DNA of 64,000 nt. It comes from Micromonospora sp. ALFpr18c. GTDB taxonomy: Bacteria > Actinomycetota > Actinomycetes > Mycobacteriales > Micromonosporaceae. Where the stretch lies: positions 16,122 through 80,121 of the forward strand of contig NZ_WBKR01000005.1 in the NCBI RefSeq assembly GCF_008868155.1. The letters run 5' to 3'. The notes beneath the pieces are model-generated. The model made no database searches. It was not told the DNA's origin and saw only the letters and a list, made by a program, of their open reading frames with translations. This document shows, piece by piece, positions 47,968 to 58,140 of the stretch (position 1 is its first letter; each line of letters opens with the position of its first letter). The translations under genes and the position numbers were made by a program.

Positions 47968-49506
47968 ATGGACGACACCATCCTCGAGATGCGCCGCATC
48001 ACGAAGACCTTCCCCGGGGTGACCGCGCTGGAGGATGTCACCCTCTCGGTACGCCGGGGAGAGATCCACGCCATCTGCGGTGAGAACGGCGCCGGCAAGT
48101 CCACCCTGATGAAGGTGCTCTCCGGCGTGCACCCCACCGGCTCGTACGACGGGGAGATCCTGTTCGACGGCAAACCGGTGCAGTTCCGTGGCATCCGCGA
48201 CAGCGAGGCCAACGGCATCGTCATCATCCACCAGGAGCTGGCCCTGGTGCCGTACCTGTCGATCGCGGAGAACATCTTCCTCGGCAACGAGCGGCGCGGT
48301 CGCGGCGGGCTGATCGACTGGAACCGGGCCAACGCCGAGGCGGCGCAGCTGCTGGAGTCCGTCGGGCTGCACGAGAACCCGGTCACCCCGGTCATCCAGC
48401 TCGGCGTGGGCAAGCAGCAGCTGGTGGAGATCGCCAAGGCGCTGTCGAAGAAGGTGCGCCTGCTCATCCTGGACGAGCCCACCGCCGCCCTCAACGACAT
48501 CGACTCGGCCCACCTGCTCGACCTGTTGCGGGCCCTCCGGGACCAGGGCATCACCTGCATCATGATCTCGCACAAGCTCAACGAGATCACCGCCATCGCC
48601 GACTCGACCACCGTCATCCGGGACGGGCACACGGTGGAGACGCTCGACATGTTGGCCGACGAGGTGACCCAGCAGCGGATCATTCGGGGCATGGTCGGAC
48701 GGGACATCGACAGCTTCTACCCCGACCGGGAGTCGTCCCCCGGCGAGGAGGTCCTGCGGATCGAGGACTGGACGGTACGCCACCCCGTCCAGGACCGGAT
48801 GGTCGTCGAGGGCGTCGGCTTGTCCGTCCGCGCCGGTGAGGTCGTCGGCATCGCCGGTCTGATGGGGGCCGGTCGCACCGAGCTGGCGATGAGCGTGTTC
48901 GGCCGGTCGTACGGGCGGGACATCAGCGGCCGGCTCTTCGTACGCGGGCGGGAGGTGCACGCGCGCACGGTCGCGGAGGCGATCGACAACGGCATCGCGT
49001 ACGTCACCGAGGACCGCAAGCGCTACGGCCTCAACCTCATCGACGACGTCCGCCGCAACGTCTCGGCCGCCGCGTTGGACCGGTTGTCCCGGCTCGGTTG
49101 GGTGAACGGCAACGAGGAGATCAAGGTCGCCGAGTCGAGCCGGCGGGAGATGAACATCAGGACCACCAGCGTCATGGCGGTGGTCGGCAAGCTGTCCGGC
49201 GGCAACCAGCAGAAGGTCGTGCTGTCGAAATGGCTGTTCACCGACCCGGACGTGCTGATCCTGGACGAACCGACGCGCGGGATCGACGTCGGTGCCAAGT
49301 ACGAGATTTACACCATCATCAATCGGCTGGTGGCCGCCGGCAAGGCGGTGATCGTCATCTCCTCGGAGCTGCCGGAGCTGCTCGGGATGTGCGACCGCAT
49401 CTACACCCTCGCCGCCGGCCGGATCACCGGTGAGATGCCGGTGGGCGAGGCGACCCAGGAGAGCCTCATGGAGCTGATGACCAAGGACAAGGAGCTCGTC
49501 GGATGA
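47968..49506 (+). CDS. mmsA: Multiple-sugar ABC transporter ATP-binding protein, MmsA/GguA type
   Basis: 512 residues with two ABC domains. Domain 1: Walker [10 protein letters not shown] (38-46), [22 protein letters not shown], Walker [14 protein letters not shown]. Domain 2: [16 protein letters not shown], signature [15 protein letters not shown] and [20 protein letters not shown]. The [26 protein letters not shown] segment is typical of GguA/MmsA. ATG 47968 is chosen over GTG 47962 because of its spacing from GAGG. The stop overlaps the permease start. Confidence 0.9.
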   Translation: MDDTILEMRRITKTFPGVTALEDVTLSVRRGEIHAICGENGAGKSTLMKVLSGVHPTGSYDGEILFDGKPVQFRGIRDSEANGIVIIHQELALVPYLSIAENIFLGNERRGRGGLIDWNRANAEAAQLLESVGLHENPVTPVIQLGVGKQQLVEIAKALSKKVRLLILDEPTAALNDIDSAHLLDLLRALRDQGITCIMISHKLNEITAIADSTTVIRDGHTVETLDMLADEVTQQRIIRGMVGRDIDSFYPDRESSPGEEVLRIEDWTVRHPVQDRMVVEGVGLSVRAGEVVGIAGLMGAGRTELAMSVFGRSYGRDISGRLFVRGREVHARTVAEAIDNGIAYVTEDRKRYGLNLIDDVRRNVSAAALDRLSRLGWVNGNEEIKVAESSRREMNIRTTSVMAVVGKLSGGNQQKVVLSKWLFTDPDVLILDEPTRGIDVGAKYEIYTIINRLVAAGKAVIVISSELPELLGMCDRIYTLAAGRITGEMPVGEATQESLMELMTKDKELVG

Positions 49507-50753
49507 CCAGCATCAAGACCCCCTCGACGGAGCGCCCGACGCCCTCGGACAGCACACCCGCCGCCGCCCTGCACACCGGGACGAGTGACCTGCGGGCGTT
49601 GGTGTTGAACAACCTGCGGCAGAGCGGGATCTACGTCGCCCTGGTCGTCATCGTCGCGCTCTTCGCGCTCCTGACCGACGGTGTGTTGCTGAGCCCCGGC
49701 AACATCACCAACATCGTTCTGCAGTACTCGTACATCCTAGTCCTCGCGATCGGGATGGTCATCCTGATCATCGGCGGGCACATCGACCTGTCGGTGGGAT
49801 CGGTGGTCGCGCTGACCGGGGCGGTCTCCGCCGTCCTGGTGATCCAGCAGGGGCACCCGTGGTGGATCGGCGTCGTCGCCGCCCTGGTCGTCGGCGTGGC
49901 GGTGGGCGCGTGGCACGGGTTCTGGGTCGCGTACGCCGGCATCCCGGCCTTCATCGTCACCCTGGCCGGCATGCTGCTGTTCCGGGGCCTCACCCTGCAG
50001 GTGCTCGACAACATCTCGCTGTCGCCGTTCCCGGCCGAATACCAGAAGGTCGCCGCGGGCTTCCTCAACGGACTGCTCGGCGGTAACGGCTTCGACGCCT
50101 TCACGCTGCTGATCGGCGCCCTCGCGGTGGCCGGCTACGCGGTGAGCGGCTTCCGCACCCGCGTCGCGCGCATCCGCTACCAGCAGCCCGTGGAGTCGTT
50201 CCCGCTGTTCGTCGCCCGGGTCGTCGCGGTCGGCGCGGTCATCATGTACTTCGCCTGGCAGTTGGCGCACGCCCGCGGTCTGCCGATCGTGCTGATCATC
50301 CTGGCGGCCCTGGTGCTGGTCTACGGCCTGCTCACCCGGCGGACCGTCTTCGGTCGGCAGGTCTACGCGATCGGTGGCAATCTGTCGGCGGCGGCGCTGT
50401 CCGGCGTGAAGGTGCGCACCGTCAACTTCTGGATGTTCGTCAACATGGGCTTCCTGGCGGCGGTGGCGGGTGTCATCTACTCGTCGCGGTCCAACGGCGC
50501 GCAGCCGGCCGCTGGCAACATGTTCGAGCTCGACGCGATCGCCGCGGCGTTCATCGGCGGCGCGGCGGTCACCGGTGGCGTGGGCACCGTGGTCGGCGCG
50601 ATGGTCGGTGGTCTGATCATGGCGGTGATGAGCAACGGCATGCAGCTGATGGGCGTCGACCAGTCGACCCAGTCGGTGGTCAAGGGCCTCGTGCTGCTCG
50701 TCGCCGTCGCCTTCGACGTCTACAACAAGCGCCGCGCCGGCTCGGCCCGCTGA
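49503..50753 (+). CDS. mmsB: Multiple-sugar ABC transporter permease, MmsB/GguB type
   Basis: 416 residues, longer than YtfT-type permeases, as is normal for GguB/MmsB. It has ten or more helices, with [125 protein letters not shown] and a final [18 protein letters not shown]. It forms the channel for ChvE-delivered sugar. The ATGA overlap with mmsA and a terminator 17 bp downstream close the operon. Confidence 0.9.
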   Translation: MTSIKTPSTERPTPSDSTPAAALHTGTSDLRALVLNNLRQSGIYVALVVIVALFALLTDGVLLSPGNITNIVLQYSYILVLAIGMVILIIGGHIDLSVGSVVALTGAVSAVLVIQQGHPWWIGVVAALVVGVAVGAWHGFWVAYAGIPAFIVTLAGMLLFRGLTLQVLDNISLSPFPAEYQKVAAGFLNGLLGGNGFDAFTLLIGALAVAGYAVSGFRTRVARIRYQQPVESFPLFVARVVAVGAVIMYFAWQLAHARGLPIVLIILAALVLVYGLLTRRTVFGRQVYAIGGNLSAAALSGVKVRTVNFWMFVNMGFLAAVAGVIYSSRSNGAQPAAGNMFELDAIAAAFIGGAAVTGGVGTVVGAMVGGLIMAVMSNGMQLMGVDQSTQSVVKGLVLLVAVAFDVYNKRRAGSAR

Positions 50754-50769
50754 CCCGCGTCCCACGCAG

Positions 50770-50803
50770 GTGGCCCCTGACCCGCTCTGCGGTCAGGGGC
50801 CAC
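50770..50803. terminator. Terminator after mmsB
   Basis: Perfect 13-bp stem GTGGCCCCTGACC (50770-50782) with its complement at 50791-50803 and an 8-nt loop. Confidence 0.75.
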
Positions 50804-50823
50804 GTGCCGTTCAGAGCCCGACT

Positions 50824-50899
50824 CCGCGATCGTGCACTGTGTGTCGACGATCCGCACCTTGTGCGGCATAAGTCGGGGCAGGAAGTGCACGATCGGCGG
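50824..50899. repeat. Intergenic inverted-repeat element, copy 2
   Basis: Arms at 50824-50838 (core GATCGTGCACT) and 50884-50899 are complementary, with a nested small hairpin CCGCAC/GTGCGG at 50852-50866. It shares arm sequence and context (convergent genes) with the element at 19751-19826. Confidence 0.55.
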
Positions 50900-50914
50900 G
50901 GTGGGGGTGGGGGG

Positions 50915-52294
50915 TTAGTGGCAGGTGGTGGTGCCGCTGTCGTTGTAGGTTTGGCCGGCTACCGGCACGAACTGCCAGTCGTAGCTGTTGGAGTGCAGGG
51001 TGAACTTCAGGACACCCCACGCTGAGCTGTTGCGCGCCTCGCTGTTGGGCTGGATGGTGCCGAAGCCGTAGTGGCCGGCACCGCCCATCCCGGCGACGAA
51101 GCTCCGCAGCCCCCGGCTGGCGTCGGCGCCACCGGACGGGTTCATCGGCCCGAACCGCTCGTACACGTGGTTGTGCCCCCACACCACGACGTCGGCGTTG
51201 TAGTCGTAGAGCGCCTGGTACAGCGGGCGCGTCGACGTCGACGGCGCGTGGTTGGAGCTGGACGTGAACAGCGGGTGGTGCCAGTACGCCAGCGTGCACG
51301 GCTTGCTGCTGGCGGCCAGGTCCGCGCGCAGCCACTGCTCCTGCGTCGAGCCGGCCGACATGCTGATGTTCGAGTTCAGCGACACGATGTGCCAGTTGCC
51401 GAGGTCGAACGAGTAGTAGCCGCGACCGCTCGGGCCCGCGGACGTACCGAAGTAGGTGTAGTAGCCGGTCGCGCCCGACGTGTTGTAGTCGTGGTTGCCC
51501 GGCGACGGGCGGGTACGGGACTTGTGCCGACCCCAGGTGGGCTCGTAGTAGCTGGCGAACTGCGACGTGGTGCCACTGTCGTAGACGTTGTCGCCGGTGG
51601 TGAAGACCGTGCCGGAGATGCCGTCGAGCAGCGCCGCGGTGGCGCTGTCGCCCGAGCCGGAGTCGGCGATGTCGCCCGCACCGACGAAGACCGGGTCGCC
51701 GGACGGGGGCGGCGTCGTGGTGCCGGTGGCGACCACCAGTTGCGGCGCGTCGGCGCCACTCTCCCGCGTGTCGAAGTACGCGCCGTCACCGCTGGTCGAG
51801 GTCGCACCGAAACTGAACGTGCCGTTGCCGGTGACCGCGGCCGTGACGTCCAGCTCGTACCAGCTGTTGGCGCCGACCGCGCCGATCGAGCCGAGCGTGG
51901 CGCCGTCGATGCTCGGCTGGTTGCTCCACGTGGTGCCGGTCTCCGACCAGGTCGTGTTGGACATCCGCCGGAACGTGCCACCGGCATCGCTGCCGTCGTT
52001 GCCGCTGATCGTGCGCAGCCGCAGCTTGGCGCTGGTCACCGTGCCGCTGACGCCGCTGACCGTGAAGCGCAGGAACGAGCGTCGCACCGGCGAGTTGTCG
52101 ACCACGATCTGGGTGGACGTGCCGTAGTTGGTGGACGCGGTGTCGCTCTGGACGTAGGTGTCGGCGACCGGCGTGAACGTCACGCTCGCCGCCGACGCCG
52201 CGCCCGCTCCGGCGACGACGACGGCGGCCGTCGCGGCGAGCACCACCGCGACCACCCCCAGTGTCACCGACGGGCGGGGAAATCGAATGTCCAT
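50915..52294 (-). CDS. Secreted metallophosphoesterase with N-terminal DNRLRE/CBM96-like domain
   Basis: 459 residues. Signal peptide (cleavage near ASAAS). A beta-sandwich (about 38-185) has the DNRLRE-type pattern TFTPVADTYVQSDTASTNYGTS, RSFLRF, TTWSETGTTWSNQP and SWYELDVTAAV. After a Thr/Pro linker comes a calcineurin-like phosphatase with all metal motifs: GAGDIAD, TTGDNVYD, SPGNHDY, WHHPLFTSS and VVWGHNHVYERF. It would hydrolyse phosphoesters outside the cell. ATG 52294 follows GAAGGAG; the frame upstream is not coding. It is divergent from the MFS gene. Confidence 0.88.
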   Translation of the reverse strand: MDIRFPRPSVTLGVVAVVLAATAAVVVAGAGAASAASVTFTPVADTYVQSDTASTNYGTSTQIVVDNSPVRRSFLRFTVSGVSGTVTSAKLRLRTISGNDGSDAGGTFRRMSNTTWSETGTTWSNQPSIDGATLGSIGAVGANSWYELDVTAAVTGNGTFSFGATSTSGDGAYFDTRESGADAPQLVVATGTTTPPPSGDPVFVGAGDIADSGSGDSATAALLDGISGTVFTTGDNVYDSGTTSQFASYYEPTWGRHKSRTRPSPGNHDYNTSGATGYYTYFGTSAGPSGRGYYSFDLGNWHIVSLNSNISMSAGSTQEQWLRADLAASSKPCTLAYWHHPLFTSSSNHAPSTSTRPLYQALYDYNADVVVWGHNHVYERFGPMNPSGGADASRGLRSFVAGMGGAGHYGFGTIQPNSEARNSSAWGVLKFTLHSNSYDWQFVPVAGQTYNDSGTTTCH

Positions 52295-52515
52295 CCAGGA
52301 CTCCTTCGTTGCGGGTTGAGGCGCAAGGAATGTAGGGAGGTCGATGGGCCGGCGGGCCACGCGCGGATGAACAAAGCGTCCGGACAGGCGAACACCTCGA
52401 TGTTCGTGGGCCGTTCATGCACCTCATGCCTGGCTGCCACGCGCGGTCTGTTGTGTCCCGTCGGACTGGTTCAGCACGATGGCTGACCGTCAGCCGTCGA
52501 TCCGAGGAGATGCGC

Positions 52516-53790
52516 GTGTACCTGTCGACCGTCTCCCGACCGGTCACCGGTCCGCCGGGGCCGCGACGCCGACGGTTCGCCATGGTCAGCGGCAACGTGG
52601 TGGCACTCGGCACGGTCAGCCTGATCACCGACGTCTCCGCCGAGATGGTGGCGGCCGTCCTTCCGCTCTACCTGGTGCTGGGTCTGCAACTCAGCCCGGT
52701 GGCCTTCGGCGTGCTCGACGGCGTCCACACCGGCGCGACGGCGCTGCTGCGGGTCGTCGGCGGTTTCGTCGCCGACCGGTTCCGGCGGCGCAAGCTGGTC
52801 GCCGGCGCCGGCTACGCGCTCTCGACGGTCGCCAAGCTCGGCCTGCTGCTCGCCGGTCGGTCGGTGCCGGCGATCGGCGCGGTCATCGCCGTCGACCGGC
52901 TCGGCAAGGGCATCCGCAGCGCGCCCCGCGACGCGCTGATCACCCTGTCCACCCCGCCCGAGGCGCTCGGGCGCGCGTTCGGGGTGCACCGGGCCATGGA
53001 CAGCGTCGGCGCGTTCCTCGGGCCGCTCGCCGCGTTCGCGGTGCTGCTGGCCGTCGGGCAGTCGTACGACGCGGTCTTCGTCACCAGCTTCTGCGTCGCC
53101 GCCCTGGCTGTCGTGGTGCTCGTGCTGTTCGTCCGGGAACGCCCCGACGGCGAGCCGGCCGACGGGCCGGACGAGCCCCGGGTCTCCGTCCGCGAGGCGT
53201 TCGGGCTGCTGCGCGGCCGGCCGGCCCGCCGGATCGTGCTGGCGGCGGCGCTGCTGGGGCTGGGCACCATCGGCGACGGCTTCGTCTACCTGCTGCTGCA
53301 ACGCCGGGAGGATCTCGGCCTGCGGTGGTTTCCGCTGCTCGCGGTCGGCACCAGCCTCGCCTACCTGCTGCTCGCCGCCCCGCTCGGTGTGCTCGCCGAC
53401 CGGATCGGCCGGCTCCCGGTCGTGGTGGGCGGATACCTGGCCCTCGGTGCGACGTACCTGCTGCTGTCCGGCCCGGTGCACGGCTGGCCGGTCCTCGCGC
53501 TGACGCTGGCGCTGTACGGCACGTTCTACGCGTGCACCGACGGAGTGCTCATCGCGCTCGCCGGGCCGGTGCTGCCGGCACGGCTGCGGACCACCGGGAT
53601 CGCGCTCGTCCAGACCGGGCAGGCGCTGGCGTACCTCGTCTCGTCGGTCCTGTTCGGCCTCGCCTGGCAGGCGTGGGGGCCGCAGAACGCGACCCGGGCG
53701 GCGGCCCTCGCGGTCGCCGTCGTTCTCGTCGGCACGCTGCTCCTGCTGGCTCCCCCGTTCCGTTCCGTGCCCCGGAGGGTGTCCCGATGA
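52516..53790 (+). CDS. MFS transporter
   Basis: About 424 residues with twelve helices. MFS motifs: the loop GGFVADRFRRRKLVAGAG between helices 2 and 3, IAVDRLGKGIRSAPRDALITLS, HRAMDSVGAFLGPLAAF, and the second-half loop GVLADRIGRLPVVVGG. The IRSAPRDAL segment is common in MFS proteins of unknown substrate. The start is GTG 52516, which has GAGGAG at a good distance; ATG 52510 would be too close to it. The stop overlaps the start of a secreted beta-propeller gene (ATGA), so transporter and propeller protein are made together. Confidence 0.85.
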   Translation: MYLSTVSRPVTGPPGPRRRRFAMVSGNVVALGTVSLITDVSAEMVAAVLPLYLVLGLQLSPVAFGVLDGVHTGATALLRVVGGFVADRFRRRKLVAGAGYALSTVAKLGLLLAGRSVPAIGAVIAVDRLGKGIRSAPRDALITLSTPPEALGRAFGVHRAMDSVGAFLGPLAAFAVLLAVGQSYDAVFVTSFCVAALAVVVLVLFVRERPDGEPADGPDEPRVSVREAFGLLRGRPARRIVLAAALLGLGTIGDGFVYLLLQRREDLGLRWFPLLAVGTSLAYLLLAAPLGVLADRIGRLPVVVGGYLALGATYLLLSGPVHGWPVLALTLALYGTFYACTDGVLIALAGPVLPARLRTTGIALVQTGQALAYLVSSVLFGLAWQAWGPQNATRAAALAVAVVLVGTLLLLAPPFRSVPRRVSR

Positions 53791-54770
53791 CCGCGATGTC
53801 GACCCGAGCGAAGATCGCCGTGGTGACCGCCTCGGCGGTGCTGCTGGGTGCCGTGGCGGCCGGCTACGCCGCCACGGCGGCGGAGCCGACCCGCACGCCG
53901 CCGCCCGCCGCGGGCGACCGGGCGGTCACCCTCACGCCGGGTCCGCGACTGCTCGCGATCACCGACCGGTACGTCTCCGCCGTCGCCGCGACCGACCCGT
54001 CCGGGCCGCGCACCGTGTCCGGACTGGAATGCCTACGGGTGTACGCCGCGGCCGGCACCGGTGTCTGCCTGCGGCCGGAGAACGCCTGGTCGTACCAGGT
54101 CGTCGTGCTCGACTCCGCGCTGCGTCCGACACGCACCCTGAGCGTGCCGGGCCTGCCGAACCGGGCCCGTGTATCGGCGTCCGGGCGGATGGTCTCCTGG
54201 ACGACGTTCGTCGGCGGCGACTCCTACACCGCGAGTGGCTTCTCCACCCGTACCGGAATCCTCGACACCGTGACCGGCGCGACGGTGACCTCCCTTGAGG
54301 AGTTCGCGGTCACCCGCGACGGTCGACGCCACCGCAGCCCGGACGTCAACTACTGGGGCGTCACCTTCACCGCCGACGACAACCGCTTCTACGCGACCAT
54401 GTCGACGCAGGGCCGGCGGTATCTCGTCCGGGGCGACCTCGCCGCCCGGACGGTCGAGACGGTGCGGGAGAACGTCGAGTGCCCGTCGCTGTCACCCGAC
54501 GGCACCCGGATGGCCTTCAAGGAGGCCGTCGACGCGACCCCGGCGAAGGGCTGGCGGTTGTCCGTCCTCGACCTGGCGACCATGCGGGTGACCGCGACGG
54601 CCGAGACGACCAGCGTCGACGACCAGGCCGCCTGGCTCGACGACGCGACGCTTGCCTACACGCTGCGCGCGGACGACGGCCGGCCGGACGTGTGGAGCGT
54701 CCCGGCCGACGGGTCCGGCGCGCCGAAGCTGCTGATCCCCGGCGCGGAGTCCCCGTCCCCGCTCACCTGA
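53787..54770 (+). CDS. Secreted TolB-like beta-propeller protein
   Basis: 327 residues. One N-terminal hydrophobic helix (IAVVTASAVLLGAVAAGYAATAA) serves as signal or anchor. The rest is beta-rich with propeller-like blades: LLAITDRYVSAVA, YQVVVLDSALRPTRTL, RYLVRGDLAARTVETV, CPSLSPDGTRMAFKEA (a PD40/TolB motif), RLSVLDLATMRVTAT and QAAWLDDATLAYTLRADDGRPDVWSVPADGSG. Function unknown; binding of a ligand or partner at the cell surface is likely. Its ATG overlaps the MFS stop, and a short hairpin follows the gene directly. Confidence 0.75.
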   Translation: MTAMSTRAKIAVVTASAVLLGAVAAGYAATAAEPTRTPPPAAGDRAVTLTPGPRLLAITDRYVSAVAATDPSGPRTVSGLECLRVYAAAGTGVCLRPENAWSYQVVVLDSALRPTRTLSVPGLPNRARVSASGRMVSWTTFVGGDSYTASGFSTRTGILDTVTGATVTSLEEFAVTRDGRRHRSPDVNYWGVTFTADDNRFYATMSTQGRRYLVRGDLAARTVETVRENVECPSLSPDGTRMAFKEAVDATPAKGWRLSVLDLATMRVTATAETTSVDDQAAWLDDATLAYTLRADDGRPDVWSVPADGSGAPKLLIPGAESPSPLT

Positions 54771-54789
54771 GGGTCAGGACACCTGACCC
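54771..54789 (+). terminator. Terminator after the MFS/propeller operon
   Basis: Perfect 8-bp stem GGGTCAGG/CCTGACCC with a 3-nt loop beginning on the base after the stop codon. Confidence 0.6.
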
Positions 54790-54872
54790 GCCTTGGCGCG
54801 GACAACATCCCGTCATGTCGGATTCCGCGGCGCACCCATCGCCGTTCATCGACGTTCCCGAGGGTATTGACC

Positions 54873-56037
54873 ATGACAAGGCTGAGCCGTCGCATTTTCG
54901 TCCTCAGTGGACTGGTTGCCACCGGCGTCGCGGTGACACCCCGCCAGGGTGCCCGAGCCGCCGCGGTGCCGTACCCCTTCAAACTCGGTGTGGCGTCCGG
55001 TGATCCGGCGCCCGACAGCGTGGTCCTCTGGACCCGGCTGGCACCGTCACCGCTCAACGCCGACGGACAGGGCGGCATGGCCAACGCCGACGTGACCGTC
55101 GAGTGGCAGGTGTCCACCACCGACCGGTTCACCTCGCTGGTCGCCTCCGGCTCGGTGGTGGCCCGCTACGCCGACGCGCACTCGGTGCACGTGATCGCGG
55201 GCGGGCTCGCCGCCGACTCCGACTACTTCTACCGGTTCCGCGCCCAGGGCCAGATCTCCCCGGTCGGGCGGACGCGGACCGCCCCGGCACCGAGCAGCTT
55301 CGGCCGCGACCTGGTCATGGCCTTCGCCTCCTGCGCCCACTACGAGGCCGGCTACTACACCGCCTACCGGCGGATGGCCGAGGAGAACCCGGGGCTGATC
55401 CTGCACCTGGGCGACTACATCTACGAGGGCGGCGTCGGCACCTCGGCCGTACGCCAGCACGTCGGCGCCGAGATCGTGTCGCTGGCCGACTACCGCCGCC
55501 GGTACGCGCTCTACAAGTCTGACCCGGACCTGCAGGCGGCCCATGCGGCGGCACCCTGGCTGGTCGTGCCGGACGACCACGAGGTGGAGAACAACTACGC
55601 GAACATGGAACGGGGCGTCGAGCATGGACGCGTGGGACGGCTACCGCGCCTCCCGCAGCCGGATCCAGACCGGCTGGCAGCAGCGTGGGGTGCGTAACCC
55701 GCTGGTGCTCACCGGCGACGTGCACCGGTCGTGGGCCAACGATCTCAAGGCCGACTACGCCAACCCGTCCTCGGCCACCATCGGCACCGAGCTGGTCTGC
55801 ACCTCGATCAGTTCGACCGGCAACGGCAGCGGCAGCACCACCGTCCCGAACGCGGCGGCCAACCCGCACCTGAAGTTCTACTCCGACCGGCGCGGCTACG
55901 TCCGTACCACGATCAGCCGCAGCCAGGTCCGCGCGGACTTCCGCGCGGTGAACACGGTGACCGAGCACGGCGCGGCGGCGTCCACGGTGCGGTCGTTCGT
56001 CATCCTCGACGGCCAGCCCGGCCTGCAGGCCGGGTAG
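54873..56037 (+). pseudogene. PhoD-type alkaline phosphatase with internal deletion and frame change
   Basis: ATG 54873 opens TRLSRRIFVLSG, a Tat-type signal. The PhoD N-terminal sandwich (FKLGVASGDPAPDSVVLWTRLAP) and the start of the metal domain (VMAFASCAHYEAGYYTAYRRMAEENPGLILHLGDYIYEGG, then VPDDHEVENNYA) follow. At about 55610 the frame changes: family sequence resumes as MDAWDGYRASRSRIQTGW and NPLVLTGDVHRSWANDLKADY, to a stop at 56037. Usual PhoD proteins have roughly 100 residues between these parts, including further metal-site residues, so a deletion plus frameshift has occurred or the assembly is wrong here. As written, the gene cannot give an active PhoD. Confidence 0.82.
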
Positions 56038-56051
56038 AAGGAGAGCCACCC

Positions 56052-57368
56052 ATGACCGCACTCACGTCACTGCTCGCCGCGTCCCTGCTCGTCCCGAACG
56101 TGGTGCCGGCCCCGATCGCCGTCACCGCCGAGGCGATCACCTGGACCACGGCGAACAGCGTCGCCACCGGCGACCAGGATCTGCCCGCCATCGCCATGAA
56201 CCGCAACGGTCACGTCGCGGTGGTGTGGGAGGACGACCGGGACAGCACCGCCCCGGCGGACGACACCCACACCGAGGTCTACCTGCGCCTGTTCCGCGAC
56301 GGCACGCCCAGCTACGAGCTGAAGCTGTCCACCGGAGGCACCAGCGGAGCCGCGTGGCGGCACATCAGCCCCGACGTGGGGCTCGACGACAAGGGCAACG
56401 CCGTGGTGGTCTGGGCCGCCGACGGCGACGGCAACGGCGTCTACAACATCCAGTACCGGGTGGTGTCGCCCACCGGCACGGTGCTCGGCTCGGGGCAGGC
56501 CAACGCCTCCGACGCGGGGCAGCAGATCTGGCCGAAGGTGGCGGTCGACCCGGACGGCGCGCCCACCAACGCCGCCGCGGTCGGCTTCACCGTGGTCTGG
56601 GAGGACGTGCAGGGCACCGCTCCCGCCACCATCAAGGCCGCCGGCTTCACCGCCGCGACCACCAAGGGGTACGAGGTGACGGCCTCGCAGACGACCGGCG
56701 CGCACCACCGCCCCGACGTGGCGGTGTCGGCGTCCGGCGAGGCGCTGGTGGTGTGGGACGAGGACGCCGACGCGAACGGCTCGTACAACATCGGTCTGAC
56801 CCGGCTGGCCCGGTCCAACGGCGCGGTGGTGCTGTCCCGGCGGACGGCCAACGCGCAGAACGGCGGACAGCAGCAGCGGGCCTCGGTCGCGGCGACCTTC
56901 GCCGGTGACTTCACCGTCGGCTGGGAATCCGACCACACCGGCACCCGGGGCGTCTGGGCCCGGTCGTTCACCGCCGCCGGTACCGCCCGGCACGGCGAGG
57001 TCCCGGTGTCGACCGGCACCGGGGCCGTCGCGCCCAGCGTCGGCATCGACGACGAGGACAACGTCGTGGTGGGCTGGACGGTGTCCGGCACCAACCCGGA
57101 CGTCTGGGCGCGGGGCCTCAACCCCGACGGCACGTTCGACGGCCGGCTGGCCGCGCAGGCACTGAGCCAGACCACGACCGGCCGGCAGGAGCACTTCGCC
57201 GTCGCCGCGTCCCCGTGGGGCGAGGTGAGCCTCTGCTACACCGACGACAACGACGGTAACGCCTTCGACCAGGTGCTCCTCGGCCTCGGGGCGACGAACT
57301 CCACCTGGCTCATCTCCGCCGACGAGCTGCGCCGCCGCAAGGCGCGGGCGGGCTTGACGACCCGCTGA
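56052..57368 (+). CDS. Secreted beta-propeller-like repeat protein
   Basis: 438 residues. A short signal peptide (LTSLLAASLLVPNVVPAPIAVTA) precedes seven or so blades with a shared pattern D-x-P-x-I/V-A...G-x-x-V-V-V-W-x-D/A: DLPAIAMNRNGHVAVVWEDD, ISPDVGLDDKGNAVVVWAAD, IWPKVAVDPDG...FTVVWEDV, HRPDVAVSASGEALVVWDED, RASVAATFAGDFTVGWESD and VAPSVGIDDEDNVVVGWT. No catalytic motif is seen. ATG 56052 follows AAGGAG and lies 14 bp after the PhoD stop, so the two probably shared an operon. It may bind a phosphorylated or surface ligand (speculative). Confidence 0.72.
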   Translation: MTALTSLLAASLLVPNVVPAPIAVTAEAITWTTANSVATGDQDLPAIAMNRNGHVAVVWEDDRDSTAPADDTHTEVYLRLFRDGTPSYELKLSTGGTSGAAWRHISPDVGLDDKGNAVVVWAADGDGNGVYNIQYRVVSPTGTVLGSGQANASDAGQQIWPKVAVDPDGAPTNAAAVGFTVVWEDVQGTAPATIKAAGFTAATTKGYEVTASQTTGAHHRPDVAVSASGEALVVWDEDADANGSYNIGLTRLARSNGAVVLSRRTANAQNGGQQQRASVAATFAGDFTVGWESDHTGTRGVWARSFTAAGTARHGEVPVSTGTGAVAPSVGIDDEDNVVVGWTVSGTNPDVWARGLNPDGTFDGRLAAQALSQTTTGRQEHFAVAASPWGEVSLCYTDDNDGNAFDQVLLGLGATNSTWLISADELRRRKARAGLTTR

Positions 57369-57393
57369 GCGGGCGTGATCCACTCGGTTCGGT

Positions 57394-57432
57394 GAAGTCG
57401 CGGTGTCCCCGGCAGCGGGACACCGCGACTTC
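57394..57432. terminator. Bidirectional terminator
   Basis: Perfect 16-bp stem GAAGTCGCGGTGTCCC (57394-57409) with its complement at 57417-57432 and a 7-nt loop, between the convergent propeller and TetR genes. Confidence 0.8.
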
Positions 57433-57522
57433 GGCGAAACCGCGATGTGCTCAGCCGATCCGGGTCAGCGGGCCCTGCGACTCCCGCCCCGGCCGGGCGG
57501 CAACGCGGTTACCCGCGACCGA

Positions 57523-58089
57523 TCAGCCGAAGAGCAGGTCGAGGTGGGCGTCCAGCGCGCCCAGTGCCTGTTCGGCGGTGTACTGCCCGCCCAGCAGGTA
57601 GACGCCCAGCCCCTCCATCAGCGCCAGCAGGCCGGCTGCGGCGGCGGCACCGTGGCCGTCGGGCAGGACGCTGGCAATGAAGCCGGTGAACCGCGCGGTG
57701 TCCTCGTGCAGGCCGGGCGCAGCCGACGGTCGTACCGCCGTGTAGGCGAGGAACGCGAGCGCCACCCGCCCGTCGTCGCGGGTGCGGTCGTCGAGCGGCA
57801 GCAGCGCGGCGAGCATCGTCCGCAGCAGCAGCCGAGGCGACGGGGTCTCGCCGAGCCGGGCCACCGCCTCGGTGACCCGGATCTGGCTGCGCTCGCGGAC
57901 CACGCTCAGCGCGAACGTCATCATCTCGTCCTTGGTCCGGAAGTAGTGCTGGACCATCCCGGCGGACACGCCGGCCGCGGCAGCCACGTGTCGGAGGCTG
58001 ACGGCCTCCAGGCCCTGATCGGCGGCGACCCGCATCAGCGCGTCCGCGATGAGGGTGCGTCGCTCCTGGTGATCGACCTTCTTGGGCAT
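57523..58089 (-). CDS. TetR-family transcriptional regulator
   Basis: 188 residues. N-terminal helix-turn-helix ALMRVAADQGLEAVSLRHVAAAAGVSAGMVQHYFRTKDEMMTFAL, as in the AcrR/BetI-type group; the remaining helices form the ligand and dimer domain. It is the last gene of a three-gene run after the PEP-domain enzyme and a membrane protein (gaps of 28 and 51 bp). It probably represses this operon from the GCAATGC palindrome upstream of the first gene (inference). The inducer is unknown. Confidence 0.88.
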   Translation of the reverse strand: MPKKVDHQERRTLIADALMRVAADQGLEAVSLRHVAAAAGVSAGMVQHYFRTKDEMMTFALSVVRERSQIRVTEAVARLGETPSPRLLLRTMLAALLPLDDRTRDDGRVALAFLAYTAVRPSAAPGLHEDTARFTGFIASVLPDGHGAAAAAGLLALMEGLGVYLLGGQYTAEQALGALDAHLDLLFG

Positions 58090-58140
58090 GGCCTCGATCG
58101 TTTCACAGTGGGTGACCCGGACACTCCGCCAGCGGCGGCG

